Origin: Diadema setosum | Lineage: Eukaryota; Echinodermata; Echinoidea; Diadematoida; Diadematidae | Reading direction: 5' to 3' | Assembly (NCBI RefSeq): GCF_964275005.1 | Contig: NW_027307654.1 | Span: 310,001 to 374,000 of the forward strand | Length of the DNA stretch: 64,000 nt | Part shown: one piece after another, positions 46,398 through 57,427 of the stretch | How the letters are laid out: each line of letters begins with the position of its first letter | How positions within the stretch are numbered: position 1 is the first letter of the stretch | Program-made: the position numbers and the translations under genes | Notes under the pieces: model-generated | The model's database searches: none | What the model saw: the letters and a program-made list of their open reading frames with translations, nothing else | Told to the model about the DNA's origin: nothing

Positions 46398-47461
46398 AAT
46401 ATGAAAATTAGATTTAATTAAACAGAGACTGAACCACAAAGATGTAGTGTGGGTGTAAAAGTGAAACAATTCACTTATAGATCATTGCTTTCACATTAAC
46501 ACAGTCACTATTATAAGATTATCGTTCTTCCCGAACAAAGTTTGTATATACATGTAACCAAGAATGATATCGTAAATTTTTTTCTCATATGATCAATAGT
46601 GGAGAAAAATAAATGACATAGCAGATTTATAATAGTACCTGCCTATTTATCTTTGCTTTATGCTCAAGGATTGAAAATGAACTTTATGCCTTTATTGTGG
46701 GTCGGATTTTATCTGACTCACATTGGGCCGTTCCTGGGTATTATAAAATGTATAAGCATTCATTAGCTGGAATATACTTGCAAATGGGCCGCAAAACTTT
46801 CTTTTTTTTTAATTTTTTGTTGTGAATGTGTGTGGGTGGGGTTCGAGAATTGTGGTGAGGTCAAGGGACAAAGGTACCTAGGTCATATATCCTTCTTAAA
46901 TTTCTCGTGAAAAATACAAAATAGATAATAGGTATATTCACTTCTGTTTTCAAAAGCCTTATTTCAAACAAAGTTCACCTAAAATCGTCATCTTCATCTT
47001 CATTGTCATTTTCTTAAATTGTCATACCTAGCAGAGTTATCCTTTCATTACCTTCTGTCAAAATTTTACTGCTGGATACAAATCAAAAAATCGAAATATG
47101 TTAGGTTTCTACGTATCATATATATTACATATATATGTATATATTTATATATATCTTTTTTTTTTTTGATAGGGAGAGAGAGACGCTGTTTTCACAGTAA
47201 AATAGTAAATGCTTTCATTGATAATTCGACACAGCACGCCGGAGTAACGCTAAGCTTTCAAACCCTTTCCTTCTTTCTTTTGAAATTGCACCTTCTACAT
47301 CTCCTTTTACTTTCATCTCTTTATGAAGGGATTAAGATTCTAATCTCCTTATAAAATGAACACTATTTTAAGGCATAGACATCATTCTTTCAAACAATGT
47401 AGAGAAATGGGAATTTATCCCGGCATATCTTTGTGGGTTTTTAAGTGAGCGATTATATTAT
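46398..47461. other. Non-coding stretch
   Basis: No gene seen. An AT-dinucleotide-rich patch at 47,116-47,155 is followed by a T-run. Confidence 0.55.
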
Positions 47462-48158
47462 GTGACCCTGCATCACAAACTAGCTATACCAACAAAACGT
47501 CTCAGACATGGACTTTTAGTTAAGGGCAGATGCTGAAAGAGCAGACCCTAAGCTCTAAATTGACGCAAAGCTTAACTGAAATGGACTCTCCTAACCTATC
47601 TTAATATTGGAAAGAAAGCAAACATTCAGGAAAAGTGTGAAATTGAGAAAACAGGCTCTGAAGTACAGGATCTATTAAAGCTTTAATCTATACCAAACCA
47701 TGCTAGCTGTGCAATGAACGTAAAAAACAAACAAACGTAAAGTGAGCCATCGGAACAACAACAACCAAAGGATTATCAGATTAAGCTGAAATTAAGGATG
47801 CTTTACTAACACATGTAGTCTATGTTGAATGCTAAATTTCAAAACGTTATCATTATCCTTTCTTAAGTTAATATGGAAAGTAAAGAGTGTGTACAAAGTT
47901 TTCAAGAAAAGAAAAGGGAACACTAAAGACAATAATTCACATTATTCCCTAAGAACTGTTCAACAATAACTGCTAAAAGCACGATTTTCAGTTCCTTTTA
48001 TAAGACCAAACTTTGGCATAATGTAAAATAAAATACTTGCTCTTTCAGAAAATATGAAAACTCAAGATTGCTTAGTTGACCCATTTCATCTATTTTCATT
48101 CGATACACAAAATCAGTGCGTGCGACTTTTTTTTTTTAGTTTTGTGATACACGGCCAC
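47462..48158 (+). mobile_element. GTGACC MITE family, copy 4
   Basis: Starts GTGACCCTGCATCACAAAC and ends TTTTGTGATACACGGCCAC. The interior is collinear with copies 1 and 2, more diverged. The 4-bp flanks (TTAT and ATAA) do not match, so the target repeat has decayed or the border is off by a base or two. Confidence 0.85.
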
Positions 48159-48307
48159 ATAATGTGTGTGGGTGTGTGTGTTTGATTGTAGAGATATCAG
48201 GTATACATGTTAAATATCAACAACTTTTGTATAATATATGTTGTAACGAATGTGGATAAACAGAAAACCACTGACTATGCAGAACAATTGTTCCTTGTTG
48301 TACCCAG

Positions 48308-49530
48308 GAGTTTCAAAAACATTTCCCACATTTGATCATTAATAGCTCAAAAACTATTCTTCCGATAAAACTGTCATTGATATAAATAATAGCTGAATAC
48401 TGTCCAATTTGGTTAGAGGTAATTTGAATGTGAAAGCATAAGTCAGTTTCATTAAATCTAAGATTGATTTTGAAGTAAGGTTTCAAATTTTGGTCAAATT
48501 TTAACCCTCTGTACAAAAATTGAACCTTGCACAGGAACCAATGATGTGTATGTGGGTGTGTGCTGACAATGGCCCTTAACAATGGACATGCCTGAACCAC
48601 CTGTTGACTAGGCGTCAATCTCGTGCTCCCAGGCACATGAATGCTTAATCAATAATTCATGTGGATTGCCCTGGGCACTGCTAGTCTGGATTCATGCACG
48701 GTAAAGGGTAAACTGCATGCACATGGAAAAAGGAAGCACACGTTTCCATGTGCTTGCAAACACCACATTCCATTCCAGCTGGTAATTATTTTCAATTTTT
48801 GCTTCACATATCACAAAATTTGGGATATAAATAAGCATAAATGATCTAAAGTTCCTCATTTTAATACAACTGTCTACTACTTAAACAGTCTGACAAATTT
48901 TTCGCTTTTTGATAAAAAGAAATCATTTTTGGTTAAGAGTTCACCAGCATTTATCATTGGGGCGATATGTTTCACAATAGATTTATTTAAGGTTCCATTT
49001 ACACAAGTGTATACTCTAACTGATTTTCTTTGCTTCCTGTCACCATGTTTACGATAGAATAGAAGTTATTCATTGTAATTTCGTTTTTCAGAAGTAGGGA
49101 GAGCACTGTCGAGACCCAACGACAGTATCGGCAGGCGTTTGACTTTAGATTACACAGATACTGCCAGGGGCTGAATAAAGACTAGTTGTGATAGTGGAAT
49201 TTCTCATGAATAAATAATGAAGCATTCAAACCCTAACCATTGTTTAGGATCATTGTCAGGGTGTTAACCACACACTCCCATACACACCCATTGACCCCTG
49301 TGCAAAGTGAAATTTTGTACAGAGGGTTGAAAATAGAGCAAAATCTGGAACCTAACTGTAAAATTAATCATGGATTTCATGAAACTGATTTATGTTTTTA
49401 TATTCAAACCACCTTCAACCAAATTGTACGCTATTCAGCTATTACTCATATCAATGAGAGTGTTATCAGATATATAGTTTATGAATTATTAAGAATCAAA
49501 AGTGGGAAATGTTTTTTGAAACACCTAGTA
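48308..49530. mobile_element. Element with about 330-bp imperfect inverted arms
   Basis: The left arm (48,308-48,661) read on the minus strand aligns with the right arm (49,199-49,530) on the plus strand. Shared words include TGTGCAA.GT, TTTTGTACAGAGGGTT, ATGAAACTGA.TTATG, AACCAAATTG, TATTCAGCTATTA and GTGGGAAATGTTTTT. About 540 bp lies between. The structure resembles a foldback element or an inverted duplication. Terminal borders and target repeats were not resolved. Confidence 0.75.
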
Positions 49531-49852
49531 TATGAAAGTACCTGATGCATCGTATAACTACACTGGACAGCATAAGAATGTACCCACTTCTTTCAAAGGC
49601 CGCACACAAAAAATTCACCCCCTAGAAATATACAATTTTTGTACACAGGTGTGCTACAATGCCCCTTACCTATCACATGCACATAAGCAAGTGAATGTCT
49701 TCATAACAAAGAATAACTTGACGTGCACAGCATCTTGGTCATTGAATCAAAATCCCACACAACAGCACTTTCCACCATGCAAAAATGGCCACTGAATGGA
49801 TAACATTTTTAAACAACCAATATGTTAAAGTGAACACCTGTTTTGTCAAAAT
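49531..49852. other. Non-coding spacer
   Basis: Nothing recognised between the inverted-arm element and the next MITE copy. Confidence 0.45.
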
Positions 49853-50537
49853 GTGACCGCGCACCACAAAACGAACAAAAAGTGTGAGGACTGAAAATAT
49901 GTGAAATGGGTCAACCTAACAGATCTTGACTTTTTCATATTTTCTGAAAGAGCAAGTCTTCTTCTACTTTATGCTAAAATTTCTGATCATAAAACAGGCA
50001 GGAAAGTGTGTTTTTCAGCAGTTTTTTTCTTTTTTTGGGGGGGGGGGGGGTAGAATAGTGTGATTAGGAGTACGTGTTTTTAGAATTCCCTTTTCATTTC
50101 TTAAAAACCTTGTACACACTCTTCACTTTCAACTCCTATAACTTTTTAAAGGATGATGCTACTGCTTTGAAAGTTAGCATCAATTATGAACAGAATCTCT
50201 TTATAAGGCACGCTCAATTTCAGTTTAATCTGATAATTCCTTCATTGTTGTTACCCTGCTGGTTTACATCCTGTTTTTTTTTTCCCATTCGTTGCACAGC
50301 CAGCGCGGCTTGGTAAAGATTTAGCGCTGGAATAGACACTGCAATTCAGAGCCTCTTTTCTCAGTTCACACTTTTCCTGAGTGTGTGTTTTCTTTCCAAT
50401 ATTTCGATAGCTTAGGAGAGTCCGTTTGATTGGAGTTATACATCATTTTAAAGCTTAAAGTCTGCTCTTTTAGATTATGCTCTTAACTAAAATTTCATGT
50501 TTGGCGACTTTCTGTGCGTTTTGTGATGCATGGTCAC
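49853..50537 (-). mobile_element. GTGACC MITE family, copy 5
   Basis: Opposite orientation. It begins GTGACCGCGCACCACAAAAC and ends TTTTGTGATGCATGGTCAC. The direct repeat AAAT stands on both sides (49,849-49,852 and 50,538-50,541). A G-run of 14 lies at 50,037-50,050. Confidence 0.9.
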
Positions 50538-51034
50538 AAATGATGTTTATTAGTGTATTTTGTATCTAGGGATGCTATCCTTTCTGATTATGCTAATTCT
50601 CAGAATAAAATCAGTTAGCTCTTTAGACTGGACATTAATTTACTCTGGTCTAAGCAAGCTGCCATCAGGAAAATTATGCCACGTCTTGTAAGGCTTGTAA
50701 GGCTCATTCTGTTACATTTTGTGACTTTTGATTCAGTGACCAAGATGCTCGCATGTCATTTTTTTCTTTGTAATAAAGATAATCACTTGCTATTGGGTAT
50801 GTGATTACTAATGGCTATTGCAGCATACCTGTGTACAATTCTTTTTTTATTTCTAGGTGGTGATTTTTTTTTGTGTGTGCAGCCTTTGACAGAAGTGGGT
50901 ACTTTCTTTTGCTGTCCAATGTATTACTAACTCCCTTCCACTGCGGAAAATTAGCCTATTGGAGGTATAATTCAAGCTCGGTAAACATCCTGCAAAATAC
51001 CCAGCAGTCAGTGCAACAACACGTATTTTTCTGC

Positions 51035-51091
<57 letters not shown>

Positions 51092-51547
51092 CATATATGC
51101 GTGTGTGTGTGTATGTGTGTGTGTGTAAAGGGAGAGAAATAATGATTCGATTAAGAATTTGTAGATTGATGTATAACGTAAAAGTCAAGCTTATTCGCAA
51201 ACAGGACTATGCAACAAATGTTCGTGCTGTTTTTTTTTAAGTACCTCTTATTTGTATCTCATTGTATCTAATTAAAAAAAAAAGATCTATAGGGGTAAAA
51301 CGAAACAAGCATTAGAGGTCCTGAAGCAAATGCGAGCTATGTTTGTTTTACGGTGTATGATTCCATTAACATTTTATATAACTAGGTTCTAAGCGTATAC
51401 ATGAAAAAAATTTCTCCGGGAATAACAAGCAAATAAGGAAAAAACATTGGAAGCACTACACTTTTTAATGCATCACAGTGTGCTAGAAATTACTATGTGA
51501 ATTGCCAACAAAACAAGGAAAGAAAGAAATAAAGATCCGTGTGATCA
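50538..51547. other. Downstream region of the Ig receptor gene
   Basis: Non-coding; it may include the receptor's 3' UTR. A (TA)n run at 51,041-51,087 is followed by (TG)n at 51,100-51,126. No polyadenylation site could be fixed. Confidence 0.5.
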
Positions 51548-51621
51548 TTACATACTCAGCATTAATTCTTCTTCTTGGTAGTGTCGATTTTGTCTTCGCC
51601 TGCAGGGATTAAGGCCACATC
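51548..51621 (-). CDS. Ig receptor, putative last exon (cytoplasmic tail)
   Basis: The minus strand shows a good 3' splice site, TTGTATTTCTCAG, ending at 51,622. The transmembrane exon ends in phase 1, so the phase-consistent reading is CGLNPCRRRQNRHYQEEEL followed by MLSM and TAA. It is a short basic then acidic tail without an ITIM or ITAM. In phase 0 the same DNA reads DVALIPAGEDKIDTTKKKN and TAA at 51,562, which would need a different preceding exon. The acceptor is convincing but the exon is inferred from splice signals only. Confidence 0.5.
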
Positions 51622-51828
51622 CTGAGAAATACAATATCCAGAAAAAGCAACAATAGTTATATACATGTATCAATGGTCATCTATATGTTTCTATACATAC
51701 ATACATACTTTGACATACGTAAACACTTACACATCATAGATTTCTATACTAGCATAAAGACCATAAACATATACACGCACACACAAGTAATATCTCTCTC
51801 TCTCTATATACATATACATAATAAGAGT

Positions 51829-52070
51829 TTGTTAGCAAAAACCGATAAGTCCATTTTTGAAGATTTTGAAGTACGGTCTCTGTCATAAAGTACAAAATAA
51901 TACCTTTTAAATGATATATTGGTCACTACATAAAAAGGTACATTTTTGAAGTTATGGTCAAAAGAAGTGAAATTTTTGTTATTATTCTCTTTATTTTTCT
52001 TGACCTTCAATCGCAAATATCTCCATTTGACAAATATGGACTTATCGGTTTTTGCAATCAAACTCTTCAT
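51829..52070. mobile_element. Small MITE, ATGAARRGTTTGTTTGC family, copy 2
   Basis: Collinear with 38,335-38,582: AAAACCGATAAGTCCATTTT, TGAAGATTTTGAAGTACGG, AAATGATATATTGGTCA and CTTGACCTTCAATCGCAAAT. The right end TTTTTGCAATCAAACTCTTCAT inverts the left. Inserted next to TA-rich sequence in the last intron of the receptor. Confidence 0.85.
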
Positions 52071-52377
52071 ATAATATATATGTGTGTGTATGTGTATTGC
52101 AAATCATTACTTCCTATATTTTTGTCCCTATCACAAATTATTCAAACGGTAAATTGTTAAGTTATCATATAAAGATCTGTTTTCTCAATAAAATTTCATC
52201 AGCCATTGCTCGTATCTTTTTTCAAATATTCTATGCTGAGTTTGTATACAAAAACAGTATAAAAGAACTGACGCACAAGCTCAGGAGGATAATCTCGGCC
52301 GTACATAGATTATAAAGCTATTGGACAGGCTTGGAAAAAAAAGGATAAATGTAACAACAAAATATTAACACCTTTAC

Positions 52378-52476
52378 CTTTTTGCAGACACTTTCTCACA
52401 ATGAAAAAAAGGATGAATACAGGAACAGACACACAAGTGACTACGCCAATCATGAAACCGACATTGTCACGTTTTC
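52378..52476 (-). CDS. Ig receptor, transmembrane exon
   Basis: A 99-bp exon, phase 1 at both ends. The acceptor ATCTCAAATTTCAG ends at 52,477 and the donor GTAAAG begins at 52,377. It encodes KRDNVGFMIGVVTCVSVPVF and then ILFFIVRKCLQK: about 23 hydrophobic residues followed by the basic stop-transfer RK. That is a type I membrane anchor. The phase matches both the upstream C-type exon (ends after the first base of Gly) and the symmetric exon rule of Ig superfamily genes. Confidence 0.8.
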
Positions 52477-52505
52477 CTGAAATTTGAGATAGACACAATG
52501 AAAGC

Positions 52506-52742
52506 ACGTCTGTTGCGACACGGATTGTCGCCCCTACACGGATTGTCGCCTCCTGCTCGGGGCGACAATCCGTGACGGGCGCTGGCGGCACGGATTGTCG
52601 CCCCCTACACGGATTGTCGCCTGGCGACAATCCGTGACGCTTGTGCAGTTCCCAGTTTTTGACCTCGAAGGCGACAATCCGTGTTGGCAAAAAAATTGTT
52701 GCGACACGGATTGTCGCCCCGTCACAGATTGTCGCCCCGGGC
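52506..52742. repeat. Island 1 of the 14-mer CACGGATTGTCGCC
   Basis: Nine copies of CACGGATTGTCGCC in either orientation lie at 52,519, 52,537, 52,561(-), 52,589, 52,608, 52,623(-), 52,670(-), 52,705 and 52,723 (one mismatch). The pair at 52,608-52,636 forms a 29-bp palindrome with a one-base spacer. The island is GC-rich in an AT-rich intron. Its first approximately 135 bp are nearly identical, inverted, to island 2. Confidence 0.95.
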
Positions 52743-52799
52743 TCGGGGTGGTTCCTCCGGTGTTAAGCTTTGGTGGGATGGGTATGACTGGTAAGTTAT

Positions 52800-52801
52800 G
52801 C

Positions 52802-52837
<36 letters not shown>

Positions 52838-54038
52838 TGTGAGCTGCATGATATGTGATGTGTATGATTTGTTGTGTGTGTGTGTCTGTGTGTGTGTGTG
52901 TAAATGTGTGTATGTGTGTGTGTTTGGAGTATAATAATACAATATGTAGAAACTGTGCATGTGTGGTGGTCATAGTGGTAGTGGTTTGTTTGTCTGTGTG
53001 TATACGTGTGCCTGTATGCTTACGTGTGTATGCGGAATATAGCGGCGCTACTGTGGCAATACAAACGCCTTCAGAGTGTATGAGCACGTGTTTAATAAAT
53101 TCACACCAGCGTTGATCTAAAAATAGTATGGGTGTGTGAACCAATATCAGCGGTGAGGCAGGCTAGGCGAGAGAGAGACCGAGAGAAAATACATACGAGG
53201 GAGGTACCCTCCCCAAATGTTATTTGTCTTTGTTCATTTTTTACTGCAGTCATTTTCTTCCATCAGTCTTATAAACTAGAACGTCCATACCACTATTCTT
53301 TGTCCCAGAATAGGTTTGGCATGCTTTATGCATGAGCGAATAATTTCCACACGCCGTAAAAAAAAATTGTCAATCGTTAGTTGATTTTAGCACAAACGAA
53401 CTGCCATTGCACACCGCTAATACATACGTAATACAAACAAACACCAACAAACACTCAAACAAATCCTCATAATGCAAATAAACCAACTCAACACTTTTTT
53501 CCTTGATAATCATTGATTTCATTCAAATCATTCATAAATCGACTCATTCTGGGTGTAACATGAAATAAAAAGTTACAAATGGCAATTCGAAACAGAAACA
53601 AATCCATTTGTCAATTTATACCACAAATAATCTCACTTCAACATAGATAACTCGATTATAGACCAATCCTACTAACAATTTCTTCACGAGAAAATTTTGA
53701 CATGTAGGGCCCTACCAAACCTATATTCCTTGAATACATTGGTTTGGATCATGTAACACCTTCTTACTTACAAGGGCATATACATTAAAAAAAAACACAC
53801 ACACACACACACACAAATACATTACACGAATCTAGAATGAAATCAGTCATAAAAAACCCGACCACCCCCTCCCCTCCCCATCCGAAACAAATCTAGGGCC
53901 TACATCTATCCTAAATATTAAATCCTACCAACACCTGTCATAGCATTCATAACTATCCTTCAAATCCAATCCCCAACCCACCAACCCCTGATTAAACAAA
54001 ACCTAAATCATCCCACACCCACATTCACCAACCCAAAT

Positions 54039-54071
<33 letters not shown>
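52800..54071. other. Intron sequence with TG and CA microsatellites
   Basis: (TG)n at 52,805-52,834 and 52,873-52,922, and (CA)n at 53,795-53,815 and 54,045-54,072. The rest is AT/C-rich without coding signal. Confidence 0.75.
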
Positions 54072-54074
<3 letters not shown>

Positions 54075-54262
54075 AGGTTCCGTTATTCCGAAGTTTCATT
54101 TTTTTCCGAGGCTTCATTTTATTATCCGAAACACACAATTCCCTATACCTAGAGGTTCGTTGATCCAAAAATGAAATTCGGAATAACGAACCTTCGGAAT
54201 AATGAGCCTTCGGACGAATGAGCCTTCAGAGTAACAAACTGTTGCAATAACGAAATGTAACC
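54072..54262 (+). mobile_element. Foldback-like TTCGGAATAACGAACC element, copy 2
   Basis: Shares GTTATTCCGAAG, TATCCGAAACACACAATTCC, CTATACCTAGAGGTTCGTTG, AAATTCGGAATAACGAACC and ATGAGCCTTCGG with 26,010-26,265, in the same orientation. It is shorter and abuts a (CA)n run. Confidence 0.8.
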
Positions 54263-54744
54263 CCCTTCCCACATACCGACGCACACCCGAACCGATACCA
54301 CATTCCTTCCTGATGAAACGATTTCCCAATGTTGATAAATAAGACATAATGGACCGTATGCAGAAAAGCAGCATCTGCCCGCACGCAAGCTCCACTCCGA
54401 ATTCATAATTATACAAATCTGCCAAACAAACTCATCAAATTCAAAGCTGCTGATAAAATCAATATCAACGTTTATGCCAGCAACAGCTTACTAGGTATCC
54501 CTCCCCACGCGCAGCTAAAAAACACATACGCAAAAAAAAATGACATAATAAACACATTCGTCCATCACACACACACACACACACGCACAAACGGACACTA
54601 AATTATCATGTGCATCCGCACATACACACTTCCTTGAAACCTCACCATGACTTTTTACATGGCATGTTTGCATGGATGTAGCCATGTAAGTTATGTGTTA
54701 GTATTTCAATGATTATGTCCAGAACGATATTACCCAGCAAAATG
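54263..54744. other. Intron sequence, nothing recognised
   Basis: Contains (CA)n at 54,568-54,586; no element borders or exons seen. Confidence 0.5.
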
Positions 54745-54905
54745 TGCTTCGAGGGCGGGCGACAATCCGTGCCGCCAGCCCCCTACACGGATTGTCGCCA
54801 GGCGACAATCCGTGTAGGGGGCGACAATCCGTGCCGCCAACGCCCGTCACGGATTGTCGCCCCGAGCAGGAGGCGACAATCCGTGTAGGGGCGACAATCC
54901 GTGTC
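54745..54905. repeat. Island 2 of the 14-mer CACGGATTGTCGCC
   Basis: Seven copies lie at 54,758(-), 54,786, 54,801(-), 54,820(-), 54,848, 54,872(-) and 54,890(-). The palindrome with one-base spacer recurs at 54,786-54,814. In reverse complement it matches island 1 for about 135 bp with about one difference, then diverges. Both islands lie in the intron between the C-type Ig exon and the transmembrane exon, 2.0 kb apart. Confidence 0.95.
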
Positions 54906-55073
54906 GCAACACACGTCATTCTTTCATTACTGCGTTTCATTCGAAATAATCAAACGTGTATGAGATAAGGAACAGGATCTCGTTTCTGCAACATATTACC
55001 ATGATTACCATGATTATGTACAGCTCCACTGATATGACTATTCGCTGACAATAATTATTATGACACAATAATT

Positions 55074-55579
55074 GAGTATCTGAATATAAGAAAGACCCAA
55101 GTCCATGCAAGACCATTTCGAATAAACTTTAAAAAAAAACTTCATATCTTTTTTATTTGTCCAATAATATTCTATTCGACTGTGATGGGAAGGCAACATT
55201 GAATATACAAATTAGAACATATATTATTATGACTTATTAACACTTACATTTATTGTGGAGAGGACATTTTGTGTGATGGACTTGGGTCGTTCTTTGAATC
55301 ATATGGACTTGGGTCGTTCTTTGAATCATATACATGATATTCTGCTATAGAGATGAGAGGATGAGAGAGGGCGCTATATTAAACATGAATGTAAGAATGA
55401 CCCAAGTCATTCATTTTTACATTCATATAAGAGTTAACTCAATAATTTCTGGCACTTCCGGGGGTAATTAGGATTTATCATTTATACACAAGATGAGTTC
55501 ATGCATAAGCTACAATTTCCCATATCAAACTGAATTTGGCCAAATATTGGACTTGGGTCGTTATTATATTCAGGTCTTC
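55074..55579 (-). mobile_element. GAGTATATGAAT-family MITE, copy 2
   Basis: Inverted relative of 8,596-9,097. The ends are GAGTATCTGAATATAAGAA and the complement of GAAGACCTGAATATAATAAC, both leading into GACCCAAGTCCA. The direct repeat AATT flanks both sides (55,070-55,073 and 55,580-55,583). The inner tandem TGGACTTGGGTCGTTCTTTG is present twice. Confidence 0.88.
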
Positions 55580-55827
55580 AATTATATCATTCAGCAGAAC
55601 TGAGCGGATAGTCGAATTATTGCCTTCATTCATGGAAACACGCTTAGAGAATATTTCTATTATGAAGCTATTTCATTACTCAAAACTATTGACTCATATT
55701 ATTTCATTCCGGAGACAAGTCAGATTTTTTAATTCATTTCATGTTTTCATGAAGTGGTAGTGCCAGCATAAAGTAAGTTATAATCTGCTATATTGTTCAA
55801 AGACAAAAAGGCAACTTTGAATCCAAC

Positions 55828-56166
55828 CTGACATGGATAGAAGAGTGATTTCTTCGGTCGACGTTCCATTCAGCGAGTCACCGATAGCGATGCATTTGAA
55901 CGTTTGCTCTCTCTCATGTTCAGTTGAAACTGTGATCGTTTCACTCCTCTCGTATGTGCTGTCCGATAGCACTTTCTGTCTTGAAACCACGAAATTCAGT
56001 CTCTCTCCAGACTCCTCAGTCCATAGCATAGAAATGTTAGGCTTGAAGCCACTCACGACACACGTGAGGTTGAGGGAATGAGTGGTGTGAATCTCGTATG
56101 TACAACGGCTTTGATGGAATTGAGTCTCATCGACGCATTCCTCGATTATATGTTTTGAGGCCATTG
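55828..56166 (-). CDS. Ig receptor, C1-like immunoglobulin exon
   Basis: A 339-bp exon, phase 1-1. The acceptor TTCTCTTTCCCTAG ends at 56,167 and the donor CAG|GTTGGA is at 55,828/55,827. The domain reads SLNLTCVVSGFKPNISMLW, then TEESGERL, SETITVSTEHEREQTFKCIA and SLNGTSTEEITL. It has the conserved Cys, the Trp 13 residues later and the second Cys. The GFKPNISMLW stretch resembles the strand B-C consensus of C1-set domains (as in MHC, B7 and antigen receptors) more than C2. N-glycosylation sequons NLT, NIS and NGT are present. A short Cys-containing linker (ASKHIIEECVDETQFHQSRC) precedes the domain. Confidence 0.82.
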
Positions 56167-56786
56167 CTAGGGAAAGAGAAAATCATTTATAAAATGACTG
56201 ATACTCTATACTGTAATAATAGTTATTTTTTGGAATTTTTACCATTAGGCAAGCAGTAAAGAATTATTGTATAGAAATATGTTTGAATATCTGTACAGAA
56301 GAACATTCAAAGTTGTGTAGAGATAAGTAGATTTTATCATAAGAGAATAACGATAAATATAAAGATAACGCATATTGATAACGAGTTTGTTCACGACAAG
56401 GCTGCATTTAGGCCCTAGTCTTTCTTTGACGATCTTCATTGTTTATGGAGTGTTCACAACCTGAGACGATAAGAAAAAGGCAAACAAACAAAGACACGAA
56501 CGAGGTTAGTATAGCACGTGCGTCGCGTGCTGATCTTTAGTGTTACATGAAGATCAGTTCTTTCGTGAAGTGTTTGAAATAAACAGTACGATGCGAATAA
56601 CTAGCATCACGTCTCCTATGCTACATACTTATGATACGAGATATACAGTGCAATGCAACTAACATTCCTAATCACGATATTCTACAAAGTAGTAATTCCA
56701 TGCTCGTTTTTCGATCCCAAATTTGAGAATAAGAATTGCGCTTTAAGAATACATATATGTATAGATATATAAATATAAATATACAT
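56167..56786. other. Intron sequence, nothing recognised
   Basis: No exon or bounded repeat seen. Confidence 0.45.
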
Positions 56787-57427
56787 GTGACCGTGCACCT
56801 CAAAACGAACATAAAGTCGCACACACTGACTTTGCGTGAGGTCTGAAAATAAGTGAAATGGGTCAACCTAGCCGAACTTGACTTTTTCATATTTTCTGAA
56901 AGAGCAGTTCTTCTTTTGCATTATGCTAGAATTTGGTATCATAAAACGGGCAGGAAAGTGTGTTTATTTTAGTAGTTTATCTCGAACATTTTTGGTTGAA
57001 TTGTATGATTAGGTGTGTCTTTAGAATCCCTTTTTCATTTCTGAAAAACCTCGTCCACGCTCTTCACTTTCAACTCTAATAACTTTTGAAAGGATAGTGC
57101 TACTGCTTTGAAAGTTGGCATTAATAATGGACAGAATGTGTTAATGAGGCATGCTTGATTTCAATTTAATCTAATAATCCCTTCATTGTTGTTACTCTGG
57201 TGGTTTACTTCCTGTTCTTTGTCCCATTCATCGCACAGCCAGCAGGGTTTGGTAAAGACTAAGCGCTTGAATAGACACTGTACTTCAGAGTCTCTTTTCT
57301 CAGTTCACACTTTTCCTCAGTTTGTGCTTGCTTTCCAATATTTAGATAGGTCAGGAGGGTCCATTTTATTTGAGTTATACATCATTTTAAAGCTTAAAGT
57401 TTGCTCTTTCAGAATATAGTCTTAAAA
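56787..57427 (-). mobile_element. GTGACC MITE family, copy 6 (one end missing)
   Basis: Begins GTGACCGTGCACCTCAAAAC and is collinear through AAGCTTAAAGTTTGCTCTTTC to about 57,427. The final approximately 60 bp, including the second inverted repeat, are absent. Confidence 0.88.

Noticed and set aside
50853..51200. Frames rich in Tyr/Ile or His/Thr over the TA/TG runs
   Set aside because: Microsatellite translation.
52722..53144. Minus-strand frame of 140 codons rich in His and Thr
   Set aside because: Reading of (CA)n/(TG)n sequence.
52506..54905. CRISPR array
   Set aside because: The 14-mer islands have short irregular spacers, mixed orientation and near-palindromic pairs, and the context is an animal intron; there is no repeat-spacer regularity or cas gene.
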